64,000 nucleotides of DNA from Lutibacter citreus (GCF_003260195.1 NZ_QEIH01000001.1:558001-622000), one strand, 5' to 3'; positions 53,599 through 63,108 are shown, counted from the first letter of the stretch. Notes: generated by a model from the letters alone, not told the origin. Translations and numbers: made by a program.

Positions 53599-54498
53599 TT
53601 AGTAATTAACTGCAACTACTTCTTCAATTTTACCAGGAATTAGTTGTTTTAACATGTTTTCAATTCCATTTTTTAATGTTATAGTAGAAGAAGGGCAACC
53701 ACTGCAAGCTCCTTGTAAAATAACACTTACAATTTTTTCTTCTTCATTGTATGATTGAAATAAGATATTTCCGCCATCAGCTGCCACTGCCGGTCTAATG
53801 TATTCATCTAAAATATCTATTATTTGTTTAGAAACATCATCTAAATTTTCAGTTTCAGTTGATTCAATTTTGTTTTCGGCTTTGGAGTTTGTTTCTATAT
53901 TTTCTGAAACAACTGTTTTTCCTTCAGCAATAAATTGTTTTACAAAACTTCTTATTTCATTAGTAACTTCGCTCCATTCTACAATGTCAAATTTAGTAAT
54001 AGAAACATAGTTTTCAGATATAAAAACCTCTTTTACAAACGGAAAATTAAATAATTCGGTTGCTAATAGAGAGCCTTTAGCTTCTTCAATATTTTTAAAT
54101 TCAAAATCTTTTTCAACAATTCTTTTGTTTGAAACAAATTTTAAAACAGCAGGGTTTGGTGTAACCTCAGAATAAACTTCAACAGGAACCAATTTTTTTG
54201 ATTCTTCTTCAATTATTAATTCACCTCCGCTATTCAAATAGTTTTCTATTTGTTCTTTAACTTCTTCTTGTACAGTATCCCATTCAATTATAGCATATCT
54301 TTCTAAGGCAATAAAGTTTGCAGATATTAATACGCGCTTAATAAATGGTAAATGAAATAATTGTTGAACTAGTGGTGAGTTTTTGGCTTCATCAATATTA
54401 TTAAATTCGTGACTTCCGCTAGTTAAAACGCTAGTTGCAGTAAGTTTAATAATTGTATCTGAAGTTGTTGTATTTATTGTAAAAGAAATAGGTTCCAT
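53599..54498 (-). CDS. NifU-family Fe-S scaffold with duplicated Nfu N-domain
   Basis: 299 residues. Two consecutive Nfu-N domains are visible: SGSHEFNNIDEAKNSPLVQQLFHLPFIKRVLISANFIALER (about 27-70) and VEKDFEFKNIEEAKGSLLATELFNFPFVKEVFISENYVSIT (about 125-165), each followed by a V-E-W or I-E-W segment. The C-terminal NifU domain contains C265-x2-C268, the Fe-S ligand pair, in LQGACSGCPSST. It assembles or carries iron-sulfur clusters. The duplication appears usual in this phylum. First gene of nifU-ubiE-porT. Confidence 0.92.
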   Translation of the reverse strand: MEPISFTINTTTSDTIIKLTATSVLTSGSHEFNNIDEAKNSPLVQQLFHLPFIKRVLISANFIALERYAIIEWDTVQEEVKEQIENYLNSGGELIIEEESKKLVPVEVYSEVTPNPAVLKFVSNKRIVEKDFEFKNIEEAKGSLLATELFNFPFVKEVFISENYVSITKFDIVEWSEVTNEIRSFVKQFIAEGKTVVSENIETNSKAENKIESTETENLDDVSKQIIDILDEYIRPAVAADGGNILFQSYNEEEKIVSVILQGACSGCPSSTITLKNGIENMLKQLIPGKIEEVVAVNY

Positions 54499-54556
54499 TT
54501 TTATTGAATATTTGTGTAAAAGTACTAAAACAATTTTAGGTTTTTTGTTAAAATTA

Positions 54557-54585
54557 AAAAACGTCTCTTTTAAAGAGACGTTCTA
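54557..54585 (-). terminator. Intrinsic terminator of the FadL-type porin gene
   Basis: AACGTCTCTTTA and TAAAGAGACGTT form a perfect palindrome with an A-run before and T-rich sequence after, about 20 bases beyond the stop at 54604. Confidence 0.85.
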
Positions 54586-54603
54586 ATTTATATGTTATTA
54601 ATT

Positions 54604-55950
54604 TTAGATATTTAAAACTAAGGTAGCTGTTATTTTAGATCTGTCAATGTTTAATTCTGCAGAATCTACGTCATTACTAAGAGAGCCATAAATATTATAT
54701 GGTAAAGTATTAGATTGTTTTTGGTATGATAAATCTATTTTACCACCTCTAAACTTTAATCCCGCACCAAAAGAAAATCCGTCAACATTATCTGAATCAA
54801 TAGCATTTTTGTAAGGTGATTCCTGATAAAAATAACCACCTCTTAATGATATATTTTCAATTCTCCATTCAGTTCCAATTCTTAATTCTCCTGAGCTTTC
54901 CAAATCTGTTTTAAAATTTTGATTTTCGTTTGAAAATTCAGCATTTGTTAATTTCGTGTTTCCGTAGTTTTTATAAGTGTAATCTAAACTAACTAAACCT
55001 TGTTTGTTAAAAATATAAGCTAAACTTCCTGTTAATTTACTAGGTGTTTTTAAATTGTAGTCAAACCCATTTATTCCAGAGTAACCAGGTGTTAAGCCTA
55101 AAGCATTATTGGGTTCATTAACATTGTCATCATATTCTAAGAATTCTTCAGAAAGAGAATACCAAATAGGTGATTGAAAAGCAAGTCCAATTCTCATATT
55201 ATCATTTAATTTTGAGATTAAACCAAAATTTAGTGAAATACCATTACCATAAGTAAATAATTCTTGAGCTTGTGAAATATCTAAGGTGTTTCCATTTCCA
55301 TCGTTATTATATTCGTTTATAATGGTACGTTGAAAATATTCTAAATCATATGTGTTTATTGACGCTCCCAAGTATAAATTATTATTGTATTCTGAAGCAA
55401 TTGTAAAAGAATATTTTTTGGTTTCACCATCAGTGAAATTTTCAAATGTTTGATTTTCAGAATTTATGTAAACTATAGGTTCTGTATCATATAAATCAGT
55501 AACAGGCGCAAATCCGCTATTTCCATTTGCAAACCAGTTGTTTTCATAATCATTTATATTACTATAATTAAAACTAATAGCAACTTTACCCCAGTTAGAT
55601 CTGTTATTGGTACTAAATACAAACACCCCACCTGCTTGTGTAATGTTTGAGTTATCATTTTCAGTTAATATATTATTTCCGTAAAAATTTGCTGAAGTTT
55701 CAATATTATCTGCTGCAAAAGTTAAAGAGAATTCACTATTCATAAATACTGCAGCTCCAGCAGGGTTTGTTTCAATGGCAGATAAATCTCCACCTAATGC
55801 TCCAAATGCTCCGCTCATTGCATTGTAACGTGCAGTTCCATTTATACTTTCATTTGAAAATAAAACACCAAGATCATTATAACCTAATGTTTGGGCGTTT
55901 GATATGAGTGCAATGCAAAAAACCACTGCAGATAGAATTATATTTTTCAT
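54604..55950 (-). CDS. OmpP1/FadL-family outer-membrane transporter
   Basis: 448 residues. Signal peptide 1-19 ends ISNAQ. The mature N-terminus RYNAMSGAFGALGGDLSAIETNPAGAAVF is the conserved hatch segment of FadL/TodX proteins (NPAG). The remainder is a beta barrel with alternating strands (IRIGLAFQSPIWYSL; GLVSLDYTYKNYG; GGKIDLSYQKQSN). FadL proteins let hydrophobic compounds such as fatty acids pass the outer membrane. The upstream gene (55981) is a low-complexity lipoprotein 30 bases away, possibly co-transcribed. Confidence 0.9.
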   Translation of the reverse strand: MKNIILSAVVFCIALISNAQTLGYNDLGVLFSNESINGTARYNAMSGAFGALGGDLSAIETNPAGAAVFMNSEFSLTFAADNIETSANFYGNNILTENDNSNITQAGGVFVFSTNNRSNWGKVAISFNYSNINDYENNWFANGNSGFAPVTDLYDTEPIVYINSENQTFENFTDGETKKYSFTIASEYNNNLYLGASINTYDLEYFQRTIINEYNNDGNGNTLDISQAQELFTYGNGISLNFGLISKLNDNMRIGLAFQSPIWYSLSEEFLEYDDNVNEPNNALGLTPGYSGINGFDYNLKTPSKLTGSLAYIFNKQGLVSLDYTYKNYGNTKLTNAEFSNENQNFKTDLESSGELRIGTEWRIENISLRGGYFYQESPYKNAIDSDNVDGFSFGAGLKFRGGKIDLSYQKQSNTLPYNIYGSLSNDVDSAELNIDRSKITATLVLNI

Positions 55951-55980
55951 AAAGCTAAAATTATACGTTATTAATATTAA

Positions 55981-57243
55981 TTATCTTCTAGACGAACCTC
56001 TTGAAGATGAACTTCTTGATGAAGAAGAACCAACAGAAGAACTTCTAGACGAGGATGAACTATAAGATGATGATGAGCTTGGAGACGAATAAGATCTTGT
56101 AGAACTAGTTGATGAGCTACTACTTGGTTGAGAGTAGGTTCTCGTAGATCTAGAACTTGTACTGCTAGAAGAAGGCCTTGAATTTGTTCTAGAAGACCTT
56201 TTATTTGAAACATAATTAGTATTTACATTTTTATTTCTTGCACTACTTGATGAGTAGCGAGCTGAAGTAGGACTAGAGCTATAAGATGTGCTTCGTCTTG
56301 CTGAAGAAGATGATCTTGAAGGGTATGAACGACTTGGAGTATAACCTCTTTGAGACCCACTATTATATGATCTAGAAGGAGTTCTATTAATGCTTCTATT
56401 GTTTGTAGATCTACTTCTAGTGTTCGAAGAATTTGTAGAAGATCTTCTAGTTGAAGAAGAATTACCAATGTTACTATTAGTTCTTGAAGAACTGCTTCTT
56501 CTACTTATAGTTGAATTATTTGAACCAGATCTTCTTGAGTTTGCAGAATATGAAGATCTTTTTCCGTAAGAATCATATCTTCTTAGGTTGTTATTGTATG
56601 GGTAATAACCATTAAAACCAGAATACCCAAATCTAGAATACCCATAACGGTTGTAACCATAATAGCCATAACCATAATTATAGCCATAATAAGGGTAATT
56701 ATAATCGTAATATCCATATCCTCCATAAAAAGGATCATAAAATCCGTTGTTGTAACCACCATAACCCCAAGATCTATAATTTCTCCATGGGCTGTAATAG
56801 TTTTGATAAAAAGGGTAGTAATTATTAAATTGGTTGTAATAAAAAGGATTATGCCAATAATACCCCATACTTCCAAAACCTGAATCTACATTAATAGTAA
56901 CATTATTTGTGTGTTCCCAAGGTTCATAGTATTCAGCGTTTATTGAATCATTGTCATAAGTGTCATCATAATAATAGTCATCTATGTCAGTAAAGACATC
57001 TTCTTCTCCAACATTTTGAATTTCATCAAGTTTGTATGAAAAATAATTTTCATCAAATTCTTCTTGATCTACAGTAACAACATCATTATTTTTTATTTGA
57101 TTATCTGAAGCGTAAATCCCATCATCTTCATAATTGTAAGCGCTTTGGTAAGTACCACACGAATATAAACTTACAAATAACAATAAAATCAAAGTAATTT
57201 GAGAACTTTTTCGGTATAAGATTTTTGAAACTTCCATAATCAT
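55981..57243 (-). CDS. Low-complexity surface lipoprotein (Tyr/Asn/Gly-rich and Ser/Arg-rich)
   Basis: 420 residues. Signal peptide with lipobox SLYSC29. Residues 30-110 are acidic (DDIDDYYYDDTYDND). Residues about 115-215 are Tyr/Gly/Asn/Phe-rich with aromatic repeats (GYGYYGYNRYGYSRFGYSG). From about 220 to the end the chain is almost only Ser, Arg, Thr and Asn, with repeated RS, SSR and RSS units, ending SSRGSSRR. Such proteins are common in Flavobacteriaceae and were sometimes mislabelled vitellogenin-like. The basic tail could bind acidic polymers (LPS, DNA or glycans); that is inference. The repeats also create long spurious frames on other phases. It is divergent from proS and precedes the FadL gene. 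Confidence 0.8.
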   Translation of the reverse strand: MIMEVSKILYRKSSQITLILLLFVSLYSCGTYQSAYNYEDDGIYASDNQIKNNDVVTVDQEEFDENYFSYKLDEIQNVGEEDVFTDIDDYYYDDTYDNDSINAEYYEPWEHTNNVTINVDSGFGSMGYYWHNPFYYNQFNNYYPFYQNYYSPWRNYRSWGYGGYNNGFYDPFYGGYGYYDYNYPYYGYNYGYGYYGYNRYGYSRFGYSGFNGYYPYNNNLRRYDSYGKRSSYSANSRRSGSNNSTISRRSSSSRTNSNIGNSSSTRRSSTNSSNTRSRSTNNRSINRTPSRSYNSGSQRGYTPSRSYPSRSSSSARRSTSYSSSPTSARYSSSSARNKNVNTNYVSNKRSSRTNSRPSSSSTSSRSTRTYSQPSSSSSTSSTRSYSSPSSSSSYSSSSSRSSSVGSSSSRSSSSRGSSRR

Positions 57244-57255
57244 TTAAATTTTTTA

Positions 57256-57285
57256 TTGTTAACTATTTAAAAAAAACTAATTTTG
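57256..57285 (+). promoter_or_regulatory. proS promoter (TTG-N19-TAATTTTG) with overlapping inverted repeat
   Basis: TTG at 57256-57258, 19 bases, TAATTTTG at 57278-57285: exact consensus, about 55 bases before the proS ATG. CTAATTT (57277-57283) and AAATTAG (57289-57295) are inverted around it. Confidence 0.7.
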
Positions 57286-57340
57286 TCCAAATTAGCATTT
57301 TTCAATAAAAAAGATGCAATATTTATGCCAAACTTTTATT

Positions 57341-58819
57341 ATGAGTAAGAATTTAACAAAGAGAGAAGTAGATTATTCCAAATGGTACAATGAGCTGGTT
57401 GTAAAGGCCGATTTAGCTGAAAACTCAGCAGTTCGTGGATGTATGGTTATAAAACCATACGGATTTGCAATTTGGGAAAAAATGCAAGCAGAATTAGATA
57501 GAATGTTTAAAGAAACTGGCCATGAGAATGCTTATTTCCCATTGTTTGTGCCAAAAAGTTTGTTTGAGGCAGAAGAGAAAAATGCTGAAGGTTTTGCAAA
57601 AGAATGTGCTGTAGTAACACATTATCGATTGCAAAATGATCCTGATAATAAAGGGAAACTTCGTGTTGATCCAGAAGCTAAGTTAGAAGAAGAATTAGTA
57701 GTTCGTCCAACTTCTGAAGCAATTATATGGAATACTTATAGAGGGTGGATTCAATCTTATAGAGATTTACCTTTATTAATAAATCAATGGGCAAATGTTG
57801 TTCGTTGGGAAATGAGAACTCGCTTGTTTTTAAGAACAGCAGAGTTTTTATGGCAAGAAGGTCATACGGCTCATGCTACAAAAAAAGAAGCACTAATTGA
57901 AGCAAGACAAATGCAAGATGTATATGCTGAATTTGCTGAAAACCATATGGCAATGCCCGTAATTAAAGGAGCTAAGTCTGAAAGTGAACGTTTTGCCGGA
58001 GCTGATGAAACATATACAATTGAAGCTTTAATGCAAGATGGAAAGGCTTTACAAGCAGGGACATCTCATTTTTTAGGACAAAATTTCGCTAAAGCATTTG
58101 ATGTTAAATACACTTCAAAAGAAGGAAAGCAAGAATATGTTTGGGCAACTTCTTGGGGAGTCTCTACAAGATTAATAGGAGGGCTTATTATGACGCATTC
58201 AGACGATCTAGGTTTGGTATTGCCACCTAAATTAGCGCCAATACAAGTTGTAATTGTGCCAATTTATAAAGGAGAGGAGCAATTAGAAGCGATTTCAGCC
58301 AAAGTAAATGTTTTTGTTAAAGAATTAAAGGAAAAAGGTATATCGGTTAAATTTGATACTAGAGATACTTATAGACCAGGAGCAAAATTTGCTGAATACG
58401 AATTAAAAGGTGTGCCAGTTAGAATAGCAATTGGTAAAAGAGACTTAGAAAGTAATACAGTTGAAGTTGCAAGAAGAGATACATTAGAAAAACAAACAGT
58501 TTCTCAAGATGATGTAGTGGAGGTTGTTTCAAATTTATTAGAGGAAATTCAAAATAATTTATTTGATAGAGCAATTAATTACAGAAAGGAACATACTACA
58601 GTAGTAAATACTTTTGAAGAGTTTAAAGATGCTATTGAGAATGTAGGAGGTTTTGTGTCTGCTCATTGGGATGGAACGGCCGAAACAGAGGATAAAATTA
58701 AAGAATTAACGAAAGCGACTATAAGATGTATACCTTTAGATGGTAAAATTGAAGAAGGAAAGTGTGTTTTTACTGGCGAAAAGTCTACACAAAGAGTATT
58801 ATTTGCAAAAGCTTATTAA
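57341..58819 (+). CDS. proS: Prolyl-tRNA synthetase, archaeal/eukaryotic type
   Basis: 492 residues from ATG 57341 ([17 protein letters not shown]). An in-frame ATG at 57314 adds nine residues that do not resemble the family. Class II motifs: motif 1 around [15 protein letters not shown], motif 2 [23 protein letters not shown], motif 3 [21 protein letters not shown]-terminal anticodon-binding domain and a final domain with cysteine ([15 protein letters not shown]) follow. The lack of an editing insertion and the total length mark the archaeal-type ProS found throughout Bacteroidota. Own promoter at 57256-57285. Confidence 0.96.
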   Translation: MSKNLTKREVDYSKWYNELVVKADLAENSAVRGCMVIKPYGFAIWEKMQAELDRMFKETGHENAYFPLFVPKSLFEAEEKNAEGFAKECAVVTHYRLQNDPDNKGKLRVDPEAKLEEELVVRPTSEAIIWNTYRGWIQSYRDLPLLINQWANVVRWEMRTRLFLRTAEFLWQEGHTAHATKKEALIEARQMQDVYAEFAENHMAMPVIKGAKSESERFAGADETYTIEALMQDGKALQAGTSHFLGQNFAKAFDVKYTSKEGKQEYVWATSWGVSTRLIGGLIMTHSDDLGLVLPPKLAPIQVVIVPIYKGEEQLEAISAKVNVFVKELKEKGISVKFDTRDTYRPGAKFAEYELKGVPVRIAIGKRDLESNTVEVARRDTLEKQTVSQDDVVEVVSNLLEEIQNNLFDRAINYRKEHTTVVNTFEEFKDAIENVGGFVSAHWDGTAETEDKIKELTKATIRCIPLDGKIEEGKCVFTGEKSTQRVLFAKAY

Positions 58820-58836
58820 ATTTTTTAAAAAAAACA

Positions 58837-58867
58837 TTGTTTGGTAAAAAAAAGCATGTATTTTTGC
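58837..58867 (+). promoter_or_regulatory. Promoter of tRNA-Glu copy 1
   Basis: TTG (58837-58839), 19 bases, TATTTTTGC (58859-58867), a full match to the consensus, 42 bases before the tRNA. Confidence 0.7.
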
Positions 58868-58908
58868 AACCGCAAATTGAGATATTTATTTCTTAATTGC
58901 AAATTAGC

Positions 58909-58980
58909 GGTCCGTTCGTCTAGGGGTTAGGACGCATGGTTTTCATCCATGTAACAGGGGTTCGATTCCCCTACGGACTA
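58909..58980 (+). tRNA. tRNA-Glu (anticodon TTC), copy 1
   Basis: 72 bases. Acceptor stem GGTCCGT/ACGGACT with a G1-U72 wobble, D stem GTC/GAC, anticodon stem CATGG/CCATG around TTTTCAT with anticodon TTC, T arm AGGGG-TTCGATT-CCCCT, discriminator A. The 3' CCA is not encoded in full (only CA follows). Identical to copy 2 at 59046. Confidence 0.97.
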
Positions 58981-58989
58981 CAAAAGTAG

Positions 58990-59020
58990 TTTGTAGCAAA
59001 AAATATATTATATTTGCTAC
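58990..59020 (+). promoter_or_regulatory. Promoter-like box with inverted repeat between the two tRNA-Glu genes
   Basis: TTTG at 58990-58993 and TATATTTGC at 59009-59017. GTAGCAAA (58993-59000) is the perfect complement of TTTGCTAC (59013-59020), so the -7 box lies in one arm of an 8-bp hairpin. Either a second promoter for tRNA-Glu copy 2 and rpsT, or a weak hairpin. Confidence 0.55.
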
Positions 59021-59045
59021 TTGAAATAATAAGAATAATAATAAT

Positions 59046-59117
59046 GGTCCGTTCGTCTAGGGGTTAGGACGCATGGTTTTCATCCATGTAACAGGGGTTC
59101 GATTCCCCTACGGACTA
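59046..59117 (+). tRNA. tRNA-Glu (anticodon TTC), copy 2
   Basis: 72 bases, identical to copy 1 over the whole tRNA, while the flanks differ. It ends 22 bases before the rpsT ATG, so rpsT must be transcribed through it unless a promoter lies within the tRNA. Confidence 0.97.
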
Positions 59118-59139
59118 CAATATTTAAACAAAAATTATA

Positions 59140-59391
59140 ATGGCAAATCATAAGTCGGCATTAAAGAGAATAAGAAGCAATAGAGCTAAGGCGTTGAGAA
59201 ACAAATATCAGCATAAAACTACACGTAATGCTGTAAGAGACTTACGTGCTGCAACAGAAAAGAAAGAAGCTGAGGAATTATTTCCAAAAGTAGTTGCAAT
59301 GTTAGATAAGTTAGCAAAAAACAACATTATTCATAAGAATAAAGCAAGTAATATGAAATCTAAATTAGCTAAGCAAGTAGCTACGCTTTAA
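59140..59391 (+). CDS. rpsT: 30S ribosomal protein S20
   Basis: 83 residues, basic and helical as expected: [21 protein letters not shown] at the start and [20 protein letters not shown] near the end. S20 binds the 5' and 3' minor domains of 16S rRNA. The leader from the tRNA end is only 22 bases, so its message is probably released from a tRNA-rpsT transcript by tRNA 3' processing. A terminator follows. Confidence 0.98.
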   Translation: MANHKSALKRIRSNRAKALRNKYQHKTTRNAVRDLRAATEKKEAEELFPKVVAMLDKLAKNNIIHKNKASNMKSKLAKQVATL

Positions 59392-59418
59392 TTAGGTTTT
59401 TTATTTATAAAAATAATG

Positions 59419-59445
59419 AGCATCCAATTTGGATGCTTTTTTTGT
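59419..59445 (+). terminator. Intrinsic terminator of rpsT
   Basis: AGCATCCAA and TTGGATGCT are 9-bp perfect arms around one base, followed by a run of T. Confidence 0.92.
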
Positions 59446-59480
59446 TGAAAAATATTTAGAAATAATAATTAGATGTGTTC

Positions 59481-60758
59481 TTACCACTCATAAGAGCGAT
59501 TAGCATCTAACCTGATAAATAAGAAAAGCAATACAGTAAATCCCCATAGCGCAGACCCTCCGTAACTAAAAAAGGGTAGTGGGATACCAATAGTAGGTAA
59601 AATTCCAATAACCATTCCTATATTAATTGTAAAGTGTGTGAAAAATATTGCAGCTATACTATAGCCGTAAACTCTACTAAACTTAGATTTTTGCCTTTCA
59701 GCTATTTGTAAAATTCTGAGAAGAAAAAATACAAAAACAAGAATAACAGTAAGGCTTCCAATAAAGCCCCATTCTTCCCCTACAATAGTAAAAATATAAT
59801 CTGTTTGATTTTCTGGCACAAAATTTCCTTGAGTTCGTTCACCTTCTAAAAAACCTCTACCCGTCATACCTCCTGAGGCTATTGTTATTACAGACTGGTT
59901 GGTATTGTATCCAATACTTTTTACATCTACTGTTTTTCCTAATAGAATATTAAATCGATCTCTGTGACGTTGTTCAAAGACATTATTAAAAACAAAGTCT
60001 ACACTAAAAATGAATAGTGCTGATATTAAATAAATTCCAACTATTTTAACCCAACCCTTTTTAAAAGCCTTATTTCTATAGTAAATAAAATATAATAACA
60101 CCAATAAGAATAAACCAATAGAGCCTAATATTGAATATAAAAAGCCAAAATATAATGTAGCAACAAATAGAAACGCAGCTATAAATCCAATTGTTATGTA
60201 ATAAAAAGGAAGTCCTTCTCTATAAAGAACAAACACAAAAGCTGAATATACTAATGCTGATCCAGGATCTGGCTGAAAAGTAATTAATACAGCCGGAATA
60301 AATAAAATTATTAAGGCTTGAGCCTGATTATTTAGTTTATTTAAATTGAATTGTTTTTCACTCACTAATTTTGCGATTGCTAAAGCAACAGCAGCTTTTG
60401 CAAACTCTGAAGGTTGAAGGCTAAAACCTCCAAAATCGTACCAAGAGGTTGCGCCATTTATATTTTTACCAAACACAAAAAGCCCTGCTAAGGAGAATAA
60501 ACAAACTATATAAATAAGTGAAGCGTACTTTTCATAAAATTTTGCTTCAAAAAGTAATATCAATAGAATAAGAGGGAAGCTGAGACAAATCCAAATAAGT
60601 TGTTTTCCATATTCTGTTGAGAAATTGAAGAGATCTAGTGATTCATCTGTTGCAGTAGCAGAATAGATATTTATCCACCCAAAAAATATAAGCACAAAAT
60701 AAAAAAGTACCAATATCCAGTCTATACCGTAAAATATATTTGTTTTTCTACTTCTCAA
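59481..60758 (-). CDS. rodA: Rod-shape SEDS glycosyltransferase RodA
   Basis: 425 residues with about ten membrane helices. SEDS motifs: YDFGGFSLQPSEFAKAAVALAIAKLVS, LITFQPDPGSALVYSAF (the catalytic Asp region), FVPENQTDYIFTIVGEEWGFIGS and GILPTIGIPLPFFSYGGSALW. RodA polymerises lipid II for cell elongation together with PBP2, encoded immediately upstream with an 11-base overlap. Last gene of the mre operon. Confidence 0.96.
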   Translation of the reverse strand: MRSRKTNIFYGIDWILVLFYFVLIFFGWINIYSATATDESLDLFNFSTEYGKQLIWICLSFPLILLILLFEAKFYEKYASLIYIVCLFSLAGLFVFGKNINGATSWYDFGGFSLQPSEFAKAAVALAIAKLVSEKQFNLNKLNNQAQALIILFIPAVLITFQPDPGSALVYSAFVFVLYREGLPFYYITIGFIAAFLFVATLYFGFLYSILGSIGLFLLVLLYFIYYRNKAFKKGWVKIVGIYLISALFIFSVDFVFNNVFEQRHRDRFNILLGKTVDVKSIGYNTNQSVITIASGGMTGRGFLEGERTQGNFVPENQTDYIFTIVGEEWGFIGSLTVILVFVFFLLRILQIAERQKSKFSRVYGYSIAAIFFTHFTINIGMVIGILPTIGIPLPFFSYGGSALWGFTVLLFLFIRLDANRSYEW

Positions 60759-62601
60759 TTTGTGGCGTTTCTTCTATTAATTGTTTGTTATACTCATCTT
60801 CTAAACTACCATTAAACATAGCTTGTTCTTTCCAAGGAGTAGAAGTTCCTCCTTTTAAATATTTTTCAATCATTAAGCTAGCAATTGGACCAGCCCATCT
60901 TGATCCCCAATATCCGTTTTCAACAAAAACAGCAATGGCTATTTTTGGATTGTCTTTGGGCGCAAAAGCAATAAAAATAGAGTGATCCTGGCCATGAGGA
61001 TTTTCAGCTGTTCCCGTTTTACCACAAATTTCAATTCCTTTAACTTTAGACCAATGTGCGGTTCCTCTAGGGTTTTCAAACACATTAAATAGACCTTCAA
61101 TAACAGGCTCAAAATATTTTTCATCAATTGAGGTGTGTTTCGGGATTGTAAATTTTTCATCAATTTCTTGCCCTTCTATTTTTTTAACTATGTGAGGAGT
61201 GAAATAATAACCTCTGTTTGCTACCGCAGCAGTCATATTTGCTAATTGAATTGGGGTTGTTAATACTTCTCCCTGTCCAATTGCATTTGAAATGGAATAA
61301 GTTGCAGACCAACCAACATTTGGATACCATTTGTTATAAAGATTACCATCAGGAACAAGGCCTTTACTACCAACAGATAAATCATTGTTTAAATAATTTC
61401 CCAATCCAAAGCTTTTTACATGAGAGCTCCAAACATTCATTCCTTCTTCGGGAGTTGGATATTTTTCAATAGTTTTTCTATAGGCGTTTGAGAAATAACT
61501 ATTGCAAGATCTATAAATAGCTTTATTTAAGGCTACTGGACTACCAAAAGTATTACAATGGCAGGCCATTGTTCGGTTTCCGTAGTGATATTTATTATTA
61601 ATACATTTAATAGTTGAAGTTTCGGTAATTACTTTTTCTTGCAATGCAGCTAAAGCTGTAATAACTTTAAATGGAGAGCCTGGAGGATATTCACCTTTTA
61701 AACCTCTATCTAATAGGGGGTTTCTTATAGTATCTAAATAAAGTTGTGAGAAAATTTTTGAACGTTCTCTTCCTACCATTAAATTAGGATCGTATGTAGG
61801 CATGGAAATTAATGCTAAAATCTCTCCAGTTGAAGGTTCAATTGCAACTATTCCTCCACGTTTATTAACCATTAAATCTTCACCGTATTTTTGAAGCTTG
61901 CTATCTATTGTTAAGAACAAATCGTTCCCAGGTACTGGTAGCGTATCATATATACCTCCCTTATAAGGTCCAATTTCTCTATTGAATCTATCTCTTTGTA
62001 TATGTTTTACTCCTTTAGTTCCTCTAAGAGTTTCTTCATATGTTTTTTCAATACCTGCAGTTCCAATTAATTCCCCTAGCTGGTAATATGGGTTTTTTAG
62101 AATCATTGATTCATTTACTTCACTAATATAGCCAAGTACGTTTGGTGCAGATTTAATAGGATATTCCCGTAAAGACCTTTTCTGAATAAAAAAACCTTTA
62201 AACTTATGCATTTTTTCTTGTAAATAGGCATAATCAGATTTTGATACTTGGGCAACAAATGTTGAAGGTATTCTTGGTGAATAGGTTTTAGCTCTTGTAT
62301 ATTTTTTAATAAAATCTTCTTTAGTGATTTTTAATAAATCACAGAATTCTAATGTGTCCAAAGGTTTTACTTCCCTTGGAATAATCATTATATCATAAGA
62401 AAGTTGATTTGCTACTAACAGAGTTCCTTTTCTGTCATAAACATATCCTCTTTCTGGATAATCATAAGTTACTTTAACTGCAGAACTATTTAGAGTTGGA
62501 GTAGTATAAGAATTGTTAATTAATTGTAAATAGAACAACCTGCTTATAAATATTATTGCAACTAAAATAATTAAAAAGGCTAATAGTCCAGATCTTTTCA
62601 T
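60748..62601 (-). CDS. mrdA: Penicillin-binding protein 2 (class B PBP, transpeptidase)
   Basis: 617 residues. One N-terminal membrane helix (about 7-27), a PBP dimerisation domain beginning YDYPERGYVYDRKG, then the transpeptidase with S309-P-F-K312, S365-C-N367 and K528-T-G530. It crosslinks peptidoglycan during elongation and activates RodA. The linker between motifs contains a CxC-like segment (MACHCNTFGSP) that is usual for PBP2. It abuts mreD (62602) and overlaps rodA. Confidence 0.96.
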   Translation of the reverse strand: MKRSGLLAFLIILVAIIFISRLFYLQLINNSYTTPTLNSSAVKVTYDYPERGYVYDRKGTLLVANQLSYDIMIIPREVKPLDTLEFCDLLKITKEDFIKKYTRAKTYSPRIPSTFVAQVSKSDYAYLQEKMHKFKGFFIQKRSLREYPIKSAPNVLGYISEVNESMILKNPYYQLGELIGTAGIEKTYEETLRGTKGVKHIQRDRFNREIGPYKGGIYDTLPVPGNDLFLTIDSKLQKYGEDLMVNKRGGIVAIEPSTGEILALISMPTYDPNLMVGRERSKIFSQLYLDTIRNPLLDRGLKGEYPPGSPFKVITALAALQEKVITETSTIKCINNKYHYGNRTMACHCNTFGSPVALNKAIYRSCNSYFSNAYRKTIEKYPTPEEGMNVWSSHVKSFGLGNYLNNDLSVGSKGLVPDGNLYNKWYPNVGWSATYSISNAIGQGEVLTTPIQLANMTAAVANRGYYFTPHIVKKIEGQEIDEKFTIPKHTSIDEKYFEPVIEGLFNVFENPRGTAHWSKVKGIEICGKTGTAENPHGQDHSIFIAFAPKDNPKIAIAVFVENGYWGSRWAGPIASLMIEKYLKGGTSTPWKEQAMFNGSLEDEYNKQLIEETPQIEK

Positions 62602-63108
62602 TTATTTTTTATTTGTAAATAATATAATACTTAAAATACTTATAATTATTGTACAAATACTTGTTAATAAAGTGTTATAAATTATAGACGAGTAAGAATT
62701 AAAGCTAAAGTACTCTAAGCTAAAAATAATAAAATGATGAATAAAAGTTAAAATACTAATAAAAGTAAATGCTTTTCCAAATGAAATTGCTCTTAGGTTA
62801 AATAATAAATAATCAAAATCCGATTTTTTTAAAACGGCTTGTAAAATAGGTAATCTTATATAGGCAATGAATAAAGTTGCTCCTGCATTAATTCCTCCTG
62901 AGTTTGAAAAAAAATCTATAGTTAAACCTAATAAGAAACTTAAAATTAAAAATAAAGATTTACTTTTTCTAATAGGGAATAGGAAAACCCAAATGATGTA
63001 TATCATTGGATTTAGGAAGCCAAATAAATTTAAATTATTTAATACAAGTACTTGAACAATTACTAATAAAATAAAGCGAAAAGAATTTTTTAAAATTGAA
63101 TTATTCAT
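62602..63108 (-). CDS. mreD: Rod-shape-determining protein MreD
   Basis: 168 residues, about five to six hydrophobic helices: LLVIVQVLVLNNLNLFGFLNPMIYIIWVFLFP, FLLGLTIDFFSNSGGINAGATLFIAYIRLPIL and two C-terminal helices. The GLTIDFF segment is typical of MreD. It is an inner-membrane member of the elongasome linking MreC and PBP2/RodA. Sequence conservation of MreD is low, but place and topology settle the call. Overlaps mreC by 8 bases. Confidence 0.93.
   Translation of the reverse strand: MNNSILKNSFRFILLVIVQVLVLNNLNLFGFLNPMIYIIWVFLFPIRKSKSLFLILSFLLGLTIDFFSNSGGINAGATLFIAYIRLPILQAVLKKSDFDYLLFNLRAISFGKAFTFISILTFIHHFIIFSLEYFSFNSYSSIIYNTLLTSICTIIISILSIILFTNKK

Noticed and set aside
55981..56560. 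Repetitive DNA that might be a CRISPR array
   Set aside because: Repeats are codon-level Ser/Arg units of irregular length with no constant repeat/spacer pattern; no cas gene is near.
55977..56876. Several extra minus-strand frames inside the low-complexity lipoprotein gene
   Set aside because: They come from reading the Ser/Arg and Tyr/Gly repeats in other phases; the lipobox-bearing frame explains the region.
58909..59117. Duplicated tRNA-Glu as a phage or island attachment site
   Set aside because: No integrase, phage gene or foreign cargo lies between the copies; the 65-base spacer and the following rpsT look like an ordinary tRNA/ribosomal operon.
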